A DNA stretch of 64,000 nucleotides from Mycolicibacterium lacusdiani (GTDB lineage: Bacteria; Actinomycetota; Actinomycetes; Mycobacteriales; Mycobacteriaceae). Of this stretch, positions 55,734-64,000 are shown in pieces. The stretch is from the NCBI RefSeq assembly GCF_021916785.1, contig NZ_JAKCFC010000001.1, positions 806,001 through 870,000 of the forward strand, written 5' to 3'. The position numbers and the translations under genes were made by a program. Under the pieces are notes generated by a model. That model was not told the DNA's origin. It was given only the letters and a program-made list of their open reading frames with translations, and searched no databases. Within the stretch, counting starts at the first letter, position 1, and each line of letters starts with the position of its first letter.

Positions 55734-57359
55734 TTACACGCGGGGACGAGCGGGCGGCACCGCCGCCAGAAGGGCCCGGGTGTAGTCGTCCTTCGGCGCC
55801 GAGAACAGGTCCGATGCGGGGCGTTGCTCGACCGCCCGGCCGTCCCGCATGACCAGCACGTCGTGGCTCATCCGCTGGATCACCGCGAGGTCGTGGCCGA
55901 TGAACAGATAGGTCAGCGTCAGGTCGCGCTGCAGTTCGGCCAACAGGTCGAGGACCCGTGCCTGAACCGAGACGTCGAGCGATGCCGTCGACTCGTCGAG
56001 GATCAGCAGATCGGGTTCCAGCGCCAGCGCGCGGGCGATGCTCACCCGCTGGCGCTGACCCCCCGACAGTTCGTGGGGATACCGCGATGCGAACGACGTG
56101 GGCAGCCCGACGAGGTCGAGCAGTTCGGCGGTGCGCGCCTTGCGGCCGGCGCGATCTGCGGCCAGGCGGTGCACGCGCAACGGCTCCCCGATGGCCGAGC
56201 CCACCGGCGCGCGCGGGTCCAGCGAGGAGAACGGGTCCTGGAACACCAACCCGATGCGACGGCGCAGCGCCTTGTCGGCGCGGCGATGCCGGGCGAGGAC
56301 GTCGGCACCGTCGAGGCGCACCGTGCCCGCCTCGGGTGTCACCTGCCCGGTGAGCGCCGCCGCGACCGTCGACTTGCCTGACCCGGATTCCCCAACCAGC
56401 CCCAGGGTGGCGCCCCGCCGAATCTGGAACGACAGATCGCGCACCGCGTGCACGGTGGTGCGCCCGGTGGGCGACGTGACGGGGAAGCGGACGTCGAGGC
56501 CCTCGACCGCCAGCAGCACGGGGGCGTCGTCGGAGATCGGCTCCGGTCGGTGCGCTCCGATCACGGGGCGGGCTGACAGCAGGTCGCGGGTGTACTGGTC
56601 GCGCGGGCGGTCGAACACGTCGAGGATCGGCGCCTGCTCGACGGCCTCGCCGTCGCGCAACACGGTGACGTCGTCGGCGACCTGCCCGATCACCCCGAGG
56701 TCGTGGCTCACCCAGATCACGGCGGTGCCGAAGTCGTGTTGCAGCGCGCGCACGAGCTCGATGATCTGGGCCTGGGTCGTGACGTCGAGCGACGTGGTGG
56801 GTTCGTCGGCGACGAGCAGTTCGGGATCGCATGCCAGGGCGATCGCGATCATCACGCGCTGGCGCTGTCCGCCCGAAAGCTGGTGGGGGTAGGAGCGTAG
56901 TCGCGACTGAGGGTCGGGCAGGCCGACGGCGTCGAGCAGTTCCAGTGCGCGGGCGGTGGCCTCGCGACGTGTGACGCGACGGTGCGCCTCGAGCGATTCG
57001 GTGATCTGCCGTTCCAGGGTCAGCATCGGGTTGAGCGACGTACCGGGGTCCTGGAACACGAAGCCGATCCGGCCGCCGTGCACGGTGCGCAGCGTGCGCG
57101 CCGACGCACCGACCAGCTCGATGGCCGTCGCATCGTCCCGCGCCCCCAGCGTGCTGGTGCCCGTGACCACGGCGGCGGGCGTGTCGAGCAGACCGGTGGC
57201 CGCGAGGACGGTCATCGACTTCCCGGATCCGGACTCTCCGACGATGCCCAGGGTCTGCTCGCGCTCGACGCGCAGCGATACCCCGCGCACGATCTCGCGC
57301 CTGCCGATTCGCACCTTCAGGTCGACGACGTCCAGAACGGGTTCGAGTGCAGGCGTCAC
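55734..57359 (-). CDS. Oligopeptide ABC transporter ATP-binding protein (two fused ATPases)
   Basis: 541 residues from GTG 57359, which overlaps the permease stop. Two complete ABC modules: Walker A GESGSGKS twice, signature LSGGQRQRV twice, and Walker [13 protein letters not shown] and [12 protein letters not shown]. This corresponds to DppD-DppF fused in one chain, as in mycobacterial DppD/OppD. It energises uptake by the two permeases. Last gene of the leftward lrp-transporter operon. Confidence 0.94.
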   Translation of the reverse strand: MTPALEPVLDVVDLKVRIGRREIVRGVSLRVEREQTLGIVGESGSGKSMTVLAATGLLDTPAAVVTGTSTLGARDDATAIELVGASARTLRTVHGGRIGFVFQDPGTSLNPMLTLERQITESLEAHRRVTRREATARALELLDAVGLPDPQSRLRSYPHQLSGGQRQRVMIAIALACDPELLVADEPTTSLDVTTQAQIIELVRALQHDFGTAVIWVSHDLGVIGQVADDVTVLRDGEAVEQAPILDVFDRPRDQYTRDLLSARPVIGAHRPEPISDDAPVLLAVEGLDVRFPVTSPTGRTTVHAVRDLSFQIRRGATLGLVGESGSGKSTVAAALTGQVTPEAGTVRLDGADVLARHRRADKALRRRIGLVFQDPFSSLDPRAPVGSAIGEPLRVHRLAADRAGRKARTAELLDLVGLPTSFASRYPHELSGGQRQRVSIARALALEPDLLILDESTASLDVSVQARVLDLLAELQRDLTLTYLFIGHDLAVIQRMSHDVLVMRDGRAVEQRPASDLFSAPKDDYTRALLAAVPPARPRV

Positions 57360-58240
57360 TGGCGCCGCTCCATTCGCCTGATCTCGGCCACCGAGCGCTG
57401 CTTGGGGTCGAGGACGTCGCGCAGGCCGTCGCCGAACAGGTTGAACGCCAACACGATCACGAAGATCGCCGCCCCAGGGAAGATGGCCATCCACCACGCC
57501 AGGGTGACGAAGCCCTGCGAGTCGAAGATCATCCGCCCCAGCGACGGTTCGGGCGGTTGGATGCCAAGGCCCAGGAACGACAGCGCCGCCTCGGACAGGA
57601 TCGCAAAGGCCAGCGACAGCGAGGTCTGCACGATGAGCGGTCCCGCGATGTTCGGCAGGACGTGGCGGGCCAGGATGTAGCCGTGGCCGGTGCCCATCGT
57701 GCGCGACACCGCGACGTACGGCTCGACGCGCACCGACAGCGTGCTGGCTCGTGCCACCCGGGCGAAGATCGGGGTGTAGACCACGCCGATGGCCAGCATG
57801 GTCGTCGTGATCCCCGGCCCCAGGATCGCGACGATGGCCAGCGCCAGCAGGAGCACTGGGAACGCGAACATGACGTCGACCACGCGCATGAAGACGGTGT
57901 CGACCCAGCCCCCGCGGTAGCCGGCGACGACACCCACCGTGACGCCGACGACGACGGCGAACGCGACGCTCACGACCGCCACCTGCATCGAGGCCTGCAC
58001 CGCGACCAGCACGCGCGACAGCACGTCCCGCCCGAGTTCGTCGGTGCCGAACCAGTGTTGGGCGCTCGGACCCGCAAGTGCGCTGGGCACGTCGACGTCG
58101 TTGACGCCGTAGGGGGCGATCCACTGCGCGGCCACTGCGATGATCGCGACCGCGGCGAGCAGCACCGCGCTGACCATCGTCACCGGGTTGGACAGCAGCA
58201 GGCGCCACGACGTGACGCGGGTGTTCTCGGCGTCGGTCAT
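57356..58240 (-). CDS. Oligopeptide ABC transporter permease (DppC type)
   Basis: 294 residues from ATG 58240. N-terminal helix (VTMVSAVLLAAVAIIAVAAQ), a conserved HWFGTDELGRDVLSRV entry loop and the BPD_transp_1 permease domain (ILARHVLPNIAGPLIVQ is the EAA coupling loop), with AALSFLGLGIQPPEPSLG at the end. ATGA overlap with the preceding DppB stop. Forms the inner-membrane channel with DppB. Confidence 0.94.
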   Translation of the reverse strand: MTDAENTRVTSWRLLLSNPVTMVSAVLLAAVAIIAVAAQWIAPYGVNDVDVPSALAGPSAQHWFGTDELGRDVLSRVLVAVQASMQVAVVSVAFAVVVGVTVGVVAGYRGGWVDTVFMRVVDVMFAFPVLLLALAIVAILGPGITTTMLAIGVVYTPIFARVARASTLSVRVEPYVAVSRTMGTGHGYILARHVLPNIAGPLIVQTSLSLAFAILSEAALSFLGLGIQPPEPSLGRMIFDSQGFVTLAWWMAIFPGAAIFVIVLAFNLFGDGLRDVLDPKQRSVAEIRRMERRQ

Positions 58241-59223
58241 GACAGCCTGATCCTGGGATCGACGACCGCGTACAGCAGGTCCACCAGGAGGTTGATCAGA
58301 AGGAAGAGTGCGGCCATCAGGAGCACCGCGCCCTGGATGACGGGGTAGTCGCGCGCGGCGACGGCGTTGTAGACCAACCGGCCCAGTCCCGGCCAGGCGA
58401 ACACGACCTCGACGACGATGACGCCGCCCAGGATCGTGGCGAGCTGGATACCGGTGATCGTGAGGATGGGGACCAGGGCGTTGCGCACGGTGTGCCGGAA
58501 CGTGACCACCGCGGGCGGTAGCCCCTTCGACCGCGCCGTCCGGACGTATCCCGTTGCACTGGCGTCTAATACGGCCGATCGCACGTAGCGCGTCATGATC
58601 GCACCGGCGACCAGGCCCACGGTGAGACCCGGCAGGATGACGTGCGACAGCCACCCGCCGGGGTCGTCGAACAGCGGCCGGTATCCGGACGTCGGCAGCC
58701 AGCCCAACGTGGTGGAGAACAGTGCGATCAGCAGGATTCCCATCCAGAAGTCGGGTATCGAGACGCCGAACTGAGTGGTCACCCGCACGATTGCGTCGCT
58801 GAGCCGGCCCTCCCGCAGCGCGGACCAGATGCCCGCGGGTAGCGCGATCAGCAATGCGATCACGATGCCCACCGCGGCCAGCGACAACGTGGCGGGCAGA
58901 CGTTCCACGAGGATCCCGGCGACGGGATCGCCGTTGCGGAAGCTGACCCCGAGGTCGCCGCGGACCGCGGAGGTCACGTAGCCGAAGAACTGTTGGAGCA
59001 GTGGCTGATCCAGGCCGCTGGCCGCCCGCAGCGCGCCGTACGCCTCCGGGGTGTACCGCGTTCCCAGGGCGATCCGCACCGGGTCGCCCGGGACCAGATG
59101 CACCAGCGCGAAGACCACGATCAGCACGCCGACGAGCACCACCAGCGAGTAGGCGACGCGGCGCGCCAAGAATCGCAGAACGGGGTGAGTCAGCAACGGC
59201 GGCAGGGTCTTCGACGGGCTCAC
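58237..59223 (-). CDS. Oligopeptide ABC transporter permease (DppB type)
   Basis: 328 residues from GTG 59223, overlapping the binding-protein stop. The N-terminal helix (VAYSLVVLVGVLIVVFALVHLVPGDP) and permease core with FRHTVRNALVPILTITGIQLATILGG (EAA loop) are typical DppB/OppB. C-terminal LLVDLLYAVVDPRIRLS is the family end signature. Partner of the DppC-type gene. Confidence 0.94.
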   Translation of the reverse strand: MSPSKTLPPLLTHPVLRFLARRVAYSLVVLVGVLIVVFALVHLVPGDPVRIALGTRYTPEAYGALRAASGLDQPLLQQFFGYVTSAVRGDLGVSFRNGDPVAGILVERLPATLSLAAVGIVIALLIALPAGIWSALREGRLSDAIVRVTTQFGVSIPDFWMGILLIALFSTTLGWLPTSGYRPLFDDPGGWLSHVILPGLTVGLVAGAIMTRYVRSAVLDASATGYVRTARSKGLPPAVVTFRHTVRNALVPILTITGIQLATILGGVIVVEVVFAWPGLGRLVYNAVAARDYPVIQGAVLLMAALFLLINLLVDLLYAVVDPRIRLS

Positions 59224-60740
59224 TGGCTCACCGCATCACTCACCGTCGCGGTGCGGAAGCGGATCGCACCGTCGCGACGCGCCTCGTAACCGGTGAGGTC
59301 GGGCGTCCAGCCCTGGATGACCGAGGGGTTGTACAGGTAGATGTAGCTGACCTGGTCGGCGATCTGGACCGCCGCCTTCGCGTAGTCGTCGGCGCGGGCG
59401 TCCCGGGCGGTCTCCACGCGCCCGGCGTCGAGGAGGCGGTCGACCTCGGGGTCGGAGAACTTCTGCGCGTTGTTCGAGCCACCGGTGTGGTGCTGGGCGT
59501 AGTAGAAGTCGTCGGGGTCGATGTTGCCGAGCCAGCCCATCATCAGCATGTCGAAGTTGCCGGTGTTCTGTTCGTCGAGCCAGGTCGCCATGTCGACGGT
59601 GCGGATGTTCACCGAGATGCCCAGTGCCGCCAGGTTGTCGGCGACCACCTGTGCGGCCGTCACGGTCTCCGGGTACTCGCTGGTGACGAGCATGTCGAGC
59701 GTGGCGGGCCGCACCCCGGATTCGTCGAGTAGACGCTTGGCCTCGTCGAGGTCGTACCGGTACTGGTCGTAGCGGACGTACCAGGGGTTGCCCTCGGGGA
59801 TCGCCAACTGGTTCGCGACGGCAGTCCCGTAACTGGTGGCCTGAACGATCGCGTCGCGGTCGATGGCGTAGGCGATGGCCCGGCGCACCCGCACGTCGTT
59901 CCACGGTGCCCTGGCCTGATTGAGCGCGAAGTACCAGTAGTCGTTGCTAGGCGTCACCGCGAGGTGGATCGAGTCGTCGTTGCGCAACTGCTCGACGCGT
60001 TGCGCCGGAATGGAATCGGTCCAGTCGACCTCGCCTGCCTGCAACGCGGACAGGGCGGTGGAGGGCTCGGAGATGAACCGGTAGGTCACGCCGGGGACCT
60101 TCGGAGCGCCGCCCCAGTAGTTCGGATTCGCCGAGAGCGTGATGGAGTCACCGCTGCGTTGCGAGGCGAAGGAGAACGGCCCCGTTCCCATGGGACGCGT
60201 TGCGATGTCCCCACTTTCGACGTTGCGGCGCGACACGATGGCCATGCCCTTGAAGCCGCCCAGATTGGTCAGCAGGTTCGGCGTCGGCTCCTTCACCCGG
60301 ATGACGACGGTCGAGGGGTCGGGCGCGGTGACCTCGGTGACGGCGCTGAACTTGTCGACGTTGGAGAGCTTCTCGTCGATGATGCGTCGATAGGAGTACA
60401 CGACGTCGTCGGCGGTGAACGGACTGCCGTCATGCCACGTCACGCCGTCGCGCAGCCGGAACGTCCAGGTGAGTTGATCCGGCGACACGGTCCACGAGTC
60501 GGCGAGCGCAGGTCGCATCTCGAGGTTCTCGTCGGGTTCGACGAGCGTGTCGAAGACGTTCTCCAGCACCTCGAACGAGAAGTACGAGCTGGTCTTCTGC
60601 GGGTCCAGCTGGTCGGGCTCCCCGGCAATGGCGGCGATGAGGTTTCCTGCCGAGTCACCCAGGTCGACGCGTTGCGCACTCGCGCAGGACGTGAGGGTGA
60701 GCGCCACCACGGCAGCAACGAACGTGGCGAGCCAGCGCAT
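59220..60740 (-). CDS. Oligopeptide-binding lipoprotein (SBP family 5)
   Basis: 506 residues. Signal sequence with lipobox TLTSC, lipidated Cys19. The SBP_bac_5 fold is evident from IAGEPDQLDPQKTSSYFS, LADSWTVSPDQLTWTFRLRDGVTWHDGSPFTADDVVYSY and the C-terminal AQHHTGGSNNAQKFSDPEVDRLL. Surface binding protein that delivers peptides (or related cationic or nitrogenous solutes) to the permease. It starts 29 bases after the Lrp stop and is co-transcribed with it. Confidence 0.93.
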   Translation of the reverse strand: MRWLATFVAAVVALTLTSCASAQRVDLGDSAGNLIAAIAGEPDQLDPQKTSSYFSFEVLENVFDTLVEPDENLEMRPALADSWTVSPDQLTWTFRLRDGVTWHDGSPFTADDVVYSYRRIIDEKLSNVDKFSAVTEVTAPDPSTVVIRVKEPTPNLLTNLGGFKGMAIVSRRNVESGDIATRPMGTGPFSFASQRSGDSITLSANPNYWGGAPKVPGVTYRFISEPSTALSALQAGEVDWTDSIPAQRVEQLRNDDSIHLAVTPSNDYWYFALNQARAPWNDVRVRRAIAYAIDRDAIVQATSYGTAVANQLAIPEGNPWYVRYDQYRYDLDEAKRLLDESGVRPATLDMLVTSEYPETVTAAQVVADNLAALGISVNIRTVDMATWLDEQNTGNFDMLMMGWLGNIDPDDFYYAQHHTGGSNNAQKFSDPEVDRLLDAGRVETARDARADDYAKAAVQIADQVSYIYLYNPSVIQGWTPDLTGYEARRDGAIRFRTATVSDAVSQ

Positions 60741-60769
60741 TCGGGGCGGTTACCCACCCGGGCGATCAT

Positions 60770-61663
60770 CTACACGCCGACGTCGAGACCCGACGCGTAC
60801 GTCTCCTTGACCACCTCCAGGTGGGTCCAACTCTCCACGGCGCTGACGGTGGGCAGGGCCCGCACCGCGTCGAGCGTCTCGACGAGGTGACCGGTCGAGA
60901 AGCCGCGCACCGTGACCAGGACGTCGAACCGTCCCAGCGTGCGCGCCACGAAGATGACCGATCCCATGCCCGCCAGCAGGTCCAGCACGTCGCGGTCGTC
61001 GCCGCACAGCCGGACGCCGAAGCCCATGGCGCTCTGCATGTCGCGACCCGAGTGCCGAACCACCGCACCGATGCGGAGCACCTGCGCGTCGAGCAACCGG
61101 ACCACTCTGCGGCGCGCGCCGGCCGGTGACAACCCGACCACCTCGGCCAATTCCACGTAGGACGCGCGGCCGTCGTCCTGCAGCGCCCGCAGTAGCGCGA
61201 CGTCGACGTCGTCCACGTCGGTGGTGACGTCGCCGACCGGGCCGACCACGTCGCGGATCAACTCGACGTAGGTCAGGGTGTCGACCGCGACGACACCGGG
61301 GTGGGCGCGCAACTCGCCGATGGACCGGTCGATGTCGCGGGGCGAGGCCGCGCGCACCTCGACGACCAGTCCGTGCCGGCCGGTGGTGAGCGATAGGAAC
61401 GGCACGTCGTCACGGCGGGCGATGTCGGCGGCGACGGCGGCGGCAGGGCCGTTCACGACGAGGCCCACGTGGGCGAGCGCCCCGCGCCCGATCACCGCCG
61501 GGTGCACGACACCGCGCACCACGACCTGTCCGCTGGCGATCAGGCGTTGCGTACGTGCTGCCGCCGCCGAGCGGGACAGCCCCACCCGGCGCGCGATCTC
61601 GCGGTGGGTGAGGCGGCCGTCGACCTCCAGCAGTTCCACGATGGCCTCGTCGACCTCGTCCAT
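60770..61663 (-). CDS. Tandem Lrp/AsnC-family regulator
   Basis: 297 residues from ATG 61663 (AAGGAGT 7 bases upstream). Two Lrp modules in one chain: HTH 1 [22 protein letters not shown], first RAM/ligand domain to ~150, HTH 2 YVELAEVVGLSPAGARRRVVRL, second ligand domain to ~290. Fused Lrp pairs occur in actinobacteria. Such regulators sense amino acids or derivatives. It heads the peptide-transporter operon and is divergent from the SnoaL/permease/agmatinase operon, so it probably controls both through the 234-base gap. Confidence 0.9.
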   Translation of the reverse strand: MDEVDEAIVELLEVDGRLTHREIARRVGLSRSAAAARTQRLIASGQVVVRGVVHPAVIGRGALAHVGLVVNGPAAAVAADIARRDDVPFLSLTTGRHGLVVEVRAASPRDIDRSIGELRAHPGVVAVDTLTYVELIRDVVGPVGDVTTDVDDVDVALLRALQDDGRASYVELAEVVGLSPAGARRRVVRLLDAQVLRIGAVVRHSGRDMQSAMGFGVRLCGDDRDVLDLLAGMGSVIFVARTLGRFDVLVTVRGFSTGHLVETLDAVRALPTVSAVESWTHLEVVKETYASGLDVGV

Positions 61664-61897
61664 CCCCACTCCTTCCTCACGCTCAGCTGAGATTCGCGGC
61701 GAGATCTTTCGACCCGCCCGACCGACACATCGATCACCACAGGCACCCGCATCGGCCACTAATTCTCGTTAACTCTGCACCATGACGGCAATTCATGATC
61801 CGAAACGCACGCGTAACGAACGAACTGCTTGCCGAGCCAATCCTGCCGACTTACAGTGACCCGCACCACATCCGCACTCTTAGGACCGGGCCCTCCC
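61664..61897. promoter_or_regulatory. Divergent promoter region between lrp and the permease/agmatinase operon
   Basis: 234 bases with no gene. CGTTA (61767-61771) and TAACG (61813-61817) face each other about 46 bases apart, and further AACGAACGAAC repeats lie at 61814-61824, a possible Lrp-type multi-site region. No single strong palindrome. Contains AT-rich stretches near 61761-61800, suitable for promoters. Confidence 0.4.
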
Positions 61898-62296
61898 ATG
61901 ACGACGCTGACCAGCGATCGAGTCTTGACCGCCACCGACGATCTCGTCGCAGCCTTCGCTGCCACCGACACCGCGGCGTACTTCGGAGGCTTCTCCCCCG
62001 ACGCCACGTTCGTCTTTCATCCCGAACCGGCGCGCTTGAACGACCGCGCCGCCTACGAGGCGCTCTGGGCGTCGTGGCTCGCCGACGGATGGCGGGTGGT
62101 GTCCTGCGTCAGCAGCGAGCGGATGGTGCAGACGTTCGGCGACGTGGCCGTACTCAGCCACACCGTCGACACCGTCACGTCGGTCGGCGGTGAGCACACC
62201 AGTAGCCGTGAGCGCGAAACCATCGTGTTCGTGCTCGACGGCGACCGCGTGGTCGCCGTGCACGAGCACCTGTCCACGGCACCGGCAGTCTCGTGA
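61898..62296 (+). CDS. SnoaL-like/NTF2-fold protein
   Basis: 132 residues from ATG 61898. Cone-like alpha+beta pattern of SnoaL/DUF4440 proteins: AFAATDTAAYFGGFSPDATFVFHP, a conserved Trp-rich helix (YEALWASWLADGW) and strands ending FVLDGDRVVAVHEHLS. No obvious catalytic residues. Often accompanies NCS1 permeases and amidinohydrolases in operons. Stop overlaps the permease GTG by four bases. Confidence 0.8.
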   Translation: MTTLTSDRVLTATDDLVAAFAATDTAAYFGGFSPDATFVFHPEPARLNDRAAYEALWASWLADGWRVVSCVSSERMVQTFGDVAVLSHTVDTVTSVGGEHTSSRERETIVFVLDGDRVVAVHEHLSTAPAVS

Positions 62297-63885
62297 CCGA
62301 ACCGCTCGCCGCACCACCGAAGATCACCGAGGTCGAGACCCACGGCGTCGAGCCGATTCCCGACGCCGAGCGGACGGCACGGCCGCTCGACCTGTTCCGA
62401 CTGGTCTTCGGCGGCGCCAACACCATCGCCACGGTGGTTCTCGGCAGCTTCCCGATCATCTTCGGGCTGTCGTTCCGCGATGGCCTGCTCGCAACGCTTC
62501 TCGGCCTCATCCTCGGCGCGGCGATCCTCGCACCGATGGCGCTCTTCGGTCCGCGCAACGGCACCAACAACGCAGTGTCGTCCTCGGCGCACCTCGGCGT
62601 GCACGGCCGCGTCGTCGGATCGTTCCTCTCGCTGCTGACCGCGGTCGCGTTCTTCTCCATCTCGGTGTGGACCTCCGGTGACGTCCTGGTGGGCGGCGCC
62701 ACCCGCGCCATGGGTGGCGCGCCGGACGCGGCGCCCAACGGTGCCGCGGTGGCCGTGGCGTACGGCATCTTCGCCCTGATGGTGCTCGTCGTGTGCATCT
62801 ACGGATTCCGATTCATGTTGCTGGTCAACAAGATCGCGGTGGTCGCGGCCACGGTGCTGTTCCTCCTGGGGATCGTCGCGTTCGGCGGCACCTTCGACGC
62901 GGGCTACGCAGGCATCTTCGGCCCGGACGCCGACGCCGCGACCAATGCCCTCTACTGGCCGTCCTTCGTCGGGGCAGCGCTGATCGTCATGTCCAACCCG
63001 GTGAGTTTCGGTGCGTTCCTTGGTGACTGGTCGCGATACATCCCTCGCGAGACCCCGGCGTGGAAGTCGATGGCTGCCGCGTTCGGCGCCCAGATCGCCA
63101 CCCTGGTGCCGTTCCTGTTCGGCCTGGTGACCGCCACGGTCGTCGCGTCGAATGCTCCGGAGTTCATCGACGAGGGCAACTACGTCGGCGGACTGCTGGC
63201 CGTGTCGCCGAACTGGTACTTCCTGCCCGTGTGCCTCATTGCGCTGATCGGCGGCATGTCGACGGGCACGACCGCGCTCTACGGCACCGGCCTGGACTTC
63301 TCCAGCGTCTTCCCGCGCTTCAGCCGGGTGCAGGCGACGGTGTTCATCGGCGCGATCGCCATCGGGTTCATCTTCGTCGGCAAGTTCGCGTTCAACGTCG
63401 TGCAGAGCATCTCGACGTTCGCGGTGTTGATCGTTACGTGCACCGCCCCCTGGATGGTCGTCATGATGATCGGCTGGTTCGTCCGGCGCGGCTGGTACGA
63501 CTCCGACGCGCTGCAGGTCTTCAACCGCCGCCAGCGCGGCGGCCGGTACTGGTTCACCCACGGCTGGAACTGGCGTGGCCTCGGCGCTTGGCTGGTGTCG
63601 GCGGCGTTCAGCATCTGCTTCGTCAACCTGCCCGATCAATTCGTCGGTCCCCTCGGCGATCTCGCCGAGGGCATCGACCTCTCCATCCCCGTCGGCATCG
63701 GACTGGCCGCGGTGTTGTATCCGCTGCTGCTGTGGGTCAAGCCGGAGCCCGCCGATGCCTTCGGTCCCGACGGGCCACGCCTGGTGCCCGTGGGACCACC
63801 GTCCGACATTCCCATCACGTCCGTGGACGCATCGGGAACCACTGCCAAGACCCCCTTGGCCAAGCACGAGGAGTCGACGACATGA
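62293..63885 (+). CDS. NCS1-family purine/cytosine permease
   Basis: 530 residues, 12 transmembrane helices. NCS1 motifs: RLVFGGANTIATVVLGSFPIIFGLSFRDGLL near the N-terminus, FMLLVNKIAVVAATVLF in the middle, NPVSFGAFLGDWSRYIPRETP and GTGLDFSSVFPRFSRVQA towards the C-terminus. Transports nucleobases, hydantoins or similar nitrogen compounds by cation symport. Coupled to SnoaL-like upstream and agmatinase downstream, so substrate may be a guanidino compound. Confident in family, not substrate. Confidence 0.92.
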   Translation: MTEPLAAPPKITEVETHGVEPIPDAERTARPLDLFRLVFGGANTIATVVLGSFPIIFGLSFRDGLLATLLGLILGAAILAPMALFGPRNGTNNAVSSSAHLGVHGRVVGSFLSLLTAVAFFSISVWTSGDVLVGGATRAMGGAPDAAPNGAAVAVAYGIFALMVLVVCIYGFRFMLLVNKIAVVAATVLFLLGIVAFGGTFDAGYAGIFGPDADAATNALYWPSFVGAALIVMSNPVSFGAFLGDWSRYIPRETPAWKSMAAAFGAQIATLVPFLFGLVTATVVASNAPEFIDEGNYVGGLLAVSPNWYFLPVCLIALIGGMSTGTTALYGTGLDFSSVFPRFSRVQATVFIGAIAIGFIFVGKFAFNVVQSISTFAVLIVTCTAPWMVVMMIGWFVRRGWYDSDALQVFNRRQRGGRYWFTHGWNWRGLGAWLVSAAFSICFVNLPDQFVGPLGDLAEGIDLSIPVGIGLAAVLYPLLLWVKPEPADAFGPDGPRLVPVGPPSDIPITSVDASGTTAKTPLAKHEESTT

Positions 63886-64000
63886 GCACCATCGGACCCA
63901 TCGACGCCTCGAAGACGCCGCGCTTCGCCGGGCCCGCGTCCTTCGCCCGCCTGCCGCGCCTCGACCAGGTGCCCAAGGCCGACATCGTCGTGGCGGGCGT
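63882..64000 (+). CDS. Agmatinase/ureohydrolase family protein (5' part, cut by window end)
   Basis: ATG 63882 overlaps the permease stop (ATGA), with GAGGAG about 10 bases upstream. The visible ~40 residues (KTPRFAGPASFARLPRLDQV followed by PKADIVVAG) match the N-terminus of agmatinase-type ureohydrolases, which use a binuclear Mn centre to split guanidino groups into amine and urea. The metal-binding residues lie beyond the window, so substrate (agmatine, guanidinobutyrate, guanidinopropionate or guanidine) is open. Confidence 0.75.
   Translation, partial: MSTIGPIDASKTPRFAGPASFARLPRLDQVPKADIVVAG

Noticed and set aside
62053..63867. 604-codon frame antisense to the NCS1 permease
   Set aside because: Antisense shadow with no ribosome binding site and a charged low-complexity product.

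Overview
The window is high-GC actinobacterial DNA from a Mycobacterium/Mycolicibacterium-type chromosome. The evidence is the FAS-II mycolate cluster (fabD-acpM-kasA-kasB-accD6), an MmpS/MmpL pair, mycothiol-dependent MscR, an F420-type luciferase-like oxidoreductase, DUF3052, DUF3145 and DUF732 proteins, and frequent GTG/TTG starts and 4-base start/stop overlaps. From memory, the gene order ahpE to the MscR/metallo-hydrolase pair (8.7-29.2 kb) matches the M. tuberculosis Rv2238c-Rv2260 segment. The MmpS/MmpL type, P450, peptide transporter and several redox operons suggest an environmental, fast-growing relative.

Bases 1-8580 look like the end of an integrative element lodged at the 3' end of a tRNA-Val(UAC) gene. 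They hold the C-terminal part of a large relaxase/helicase-like protein, a decayed second copy of its C-terminus, an AlbA_2 (Schlafen-type) protein, an excisionase with a TTG start, a tyrosine integrase with an inserted winged-helix-like domain, a 52-residue basic protein and a Fic protein with a striking five half-site operator array. The other end of the element lies left of the window.

Bases 8.7-29.2 kb are conserved core. ahpE, a DUF3052 protein and a lipoprotein run leftward. aceE, mabR and the FAS-II operon run rightward, with a TTTTGT-N9-ACAAAA operator in front of fabD. A strong bidirectional hairpin separates accD6 from glpD. A TetR gene is coupled to glpD and divergent, by only 20 bp, from an alkyl-DHAP-synthase-like flavoprotein and a diacylglycerol-kinase-like gene, forming a small glycerolipid module. 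DUF3145, a serine hydrolase, a methyltransferase, mscR and a metallo-beta-lactamase-fold gene follow.

Bases 29.2-53 kb are more variable. They contain a SHOCT membrane protein, a SABATH-like carboxyl methyltransferase, a GlxA/AraC regulator, and a four-gene leftward run of voltage-gated-like K+ channel, DapB-like dehydrogenase, membrane-anchored Hsp70-like protein and acyl-CoA dehydrogenase. After these come a secreted protein, an SDR, glycogen phosphorylase, a TetR/LLM-oxidoreductase/P450 locus with a perfect palindromic operator, an MmpS-MmpL transporter behind two iron-box-like direct repeats, a secreted protein, a cysteine hydrolase, and a TetR-ADH-flavin reductase group joined by two copies of the same 28-bp operator.

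Bases 53-64 kb carry an M15-type peptidase overlapping a large Pro/Ser/Thr-rich surface protein, a leftward operon of tandem Lrp regulator and oligopeptide ABC transporter, and a divergent operon of SnoaL-like protein, NCS1 permease and agmatinase (cut by the window end). The last two look like one nitrogen-compound uptake and catabolism locus.
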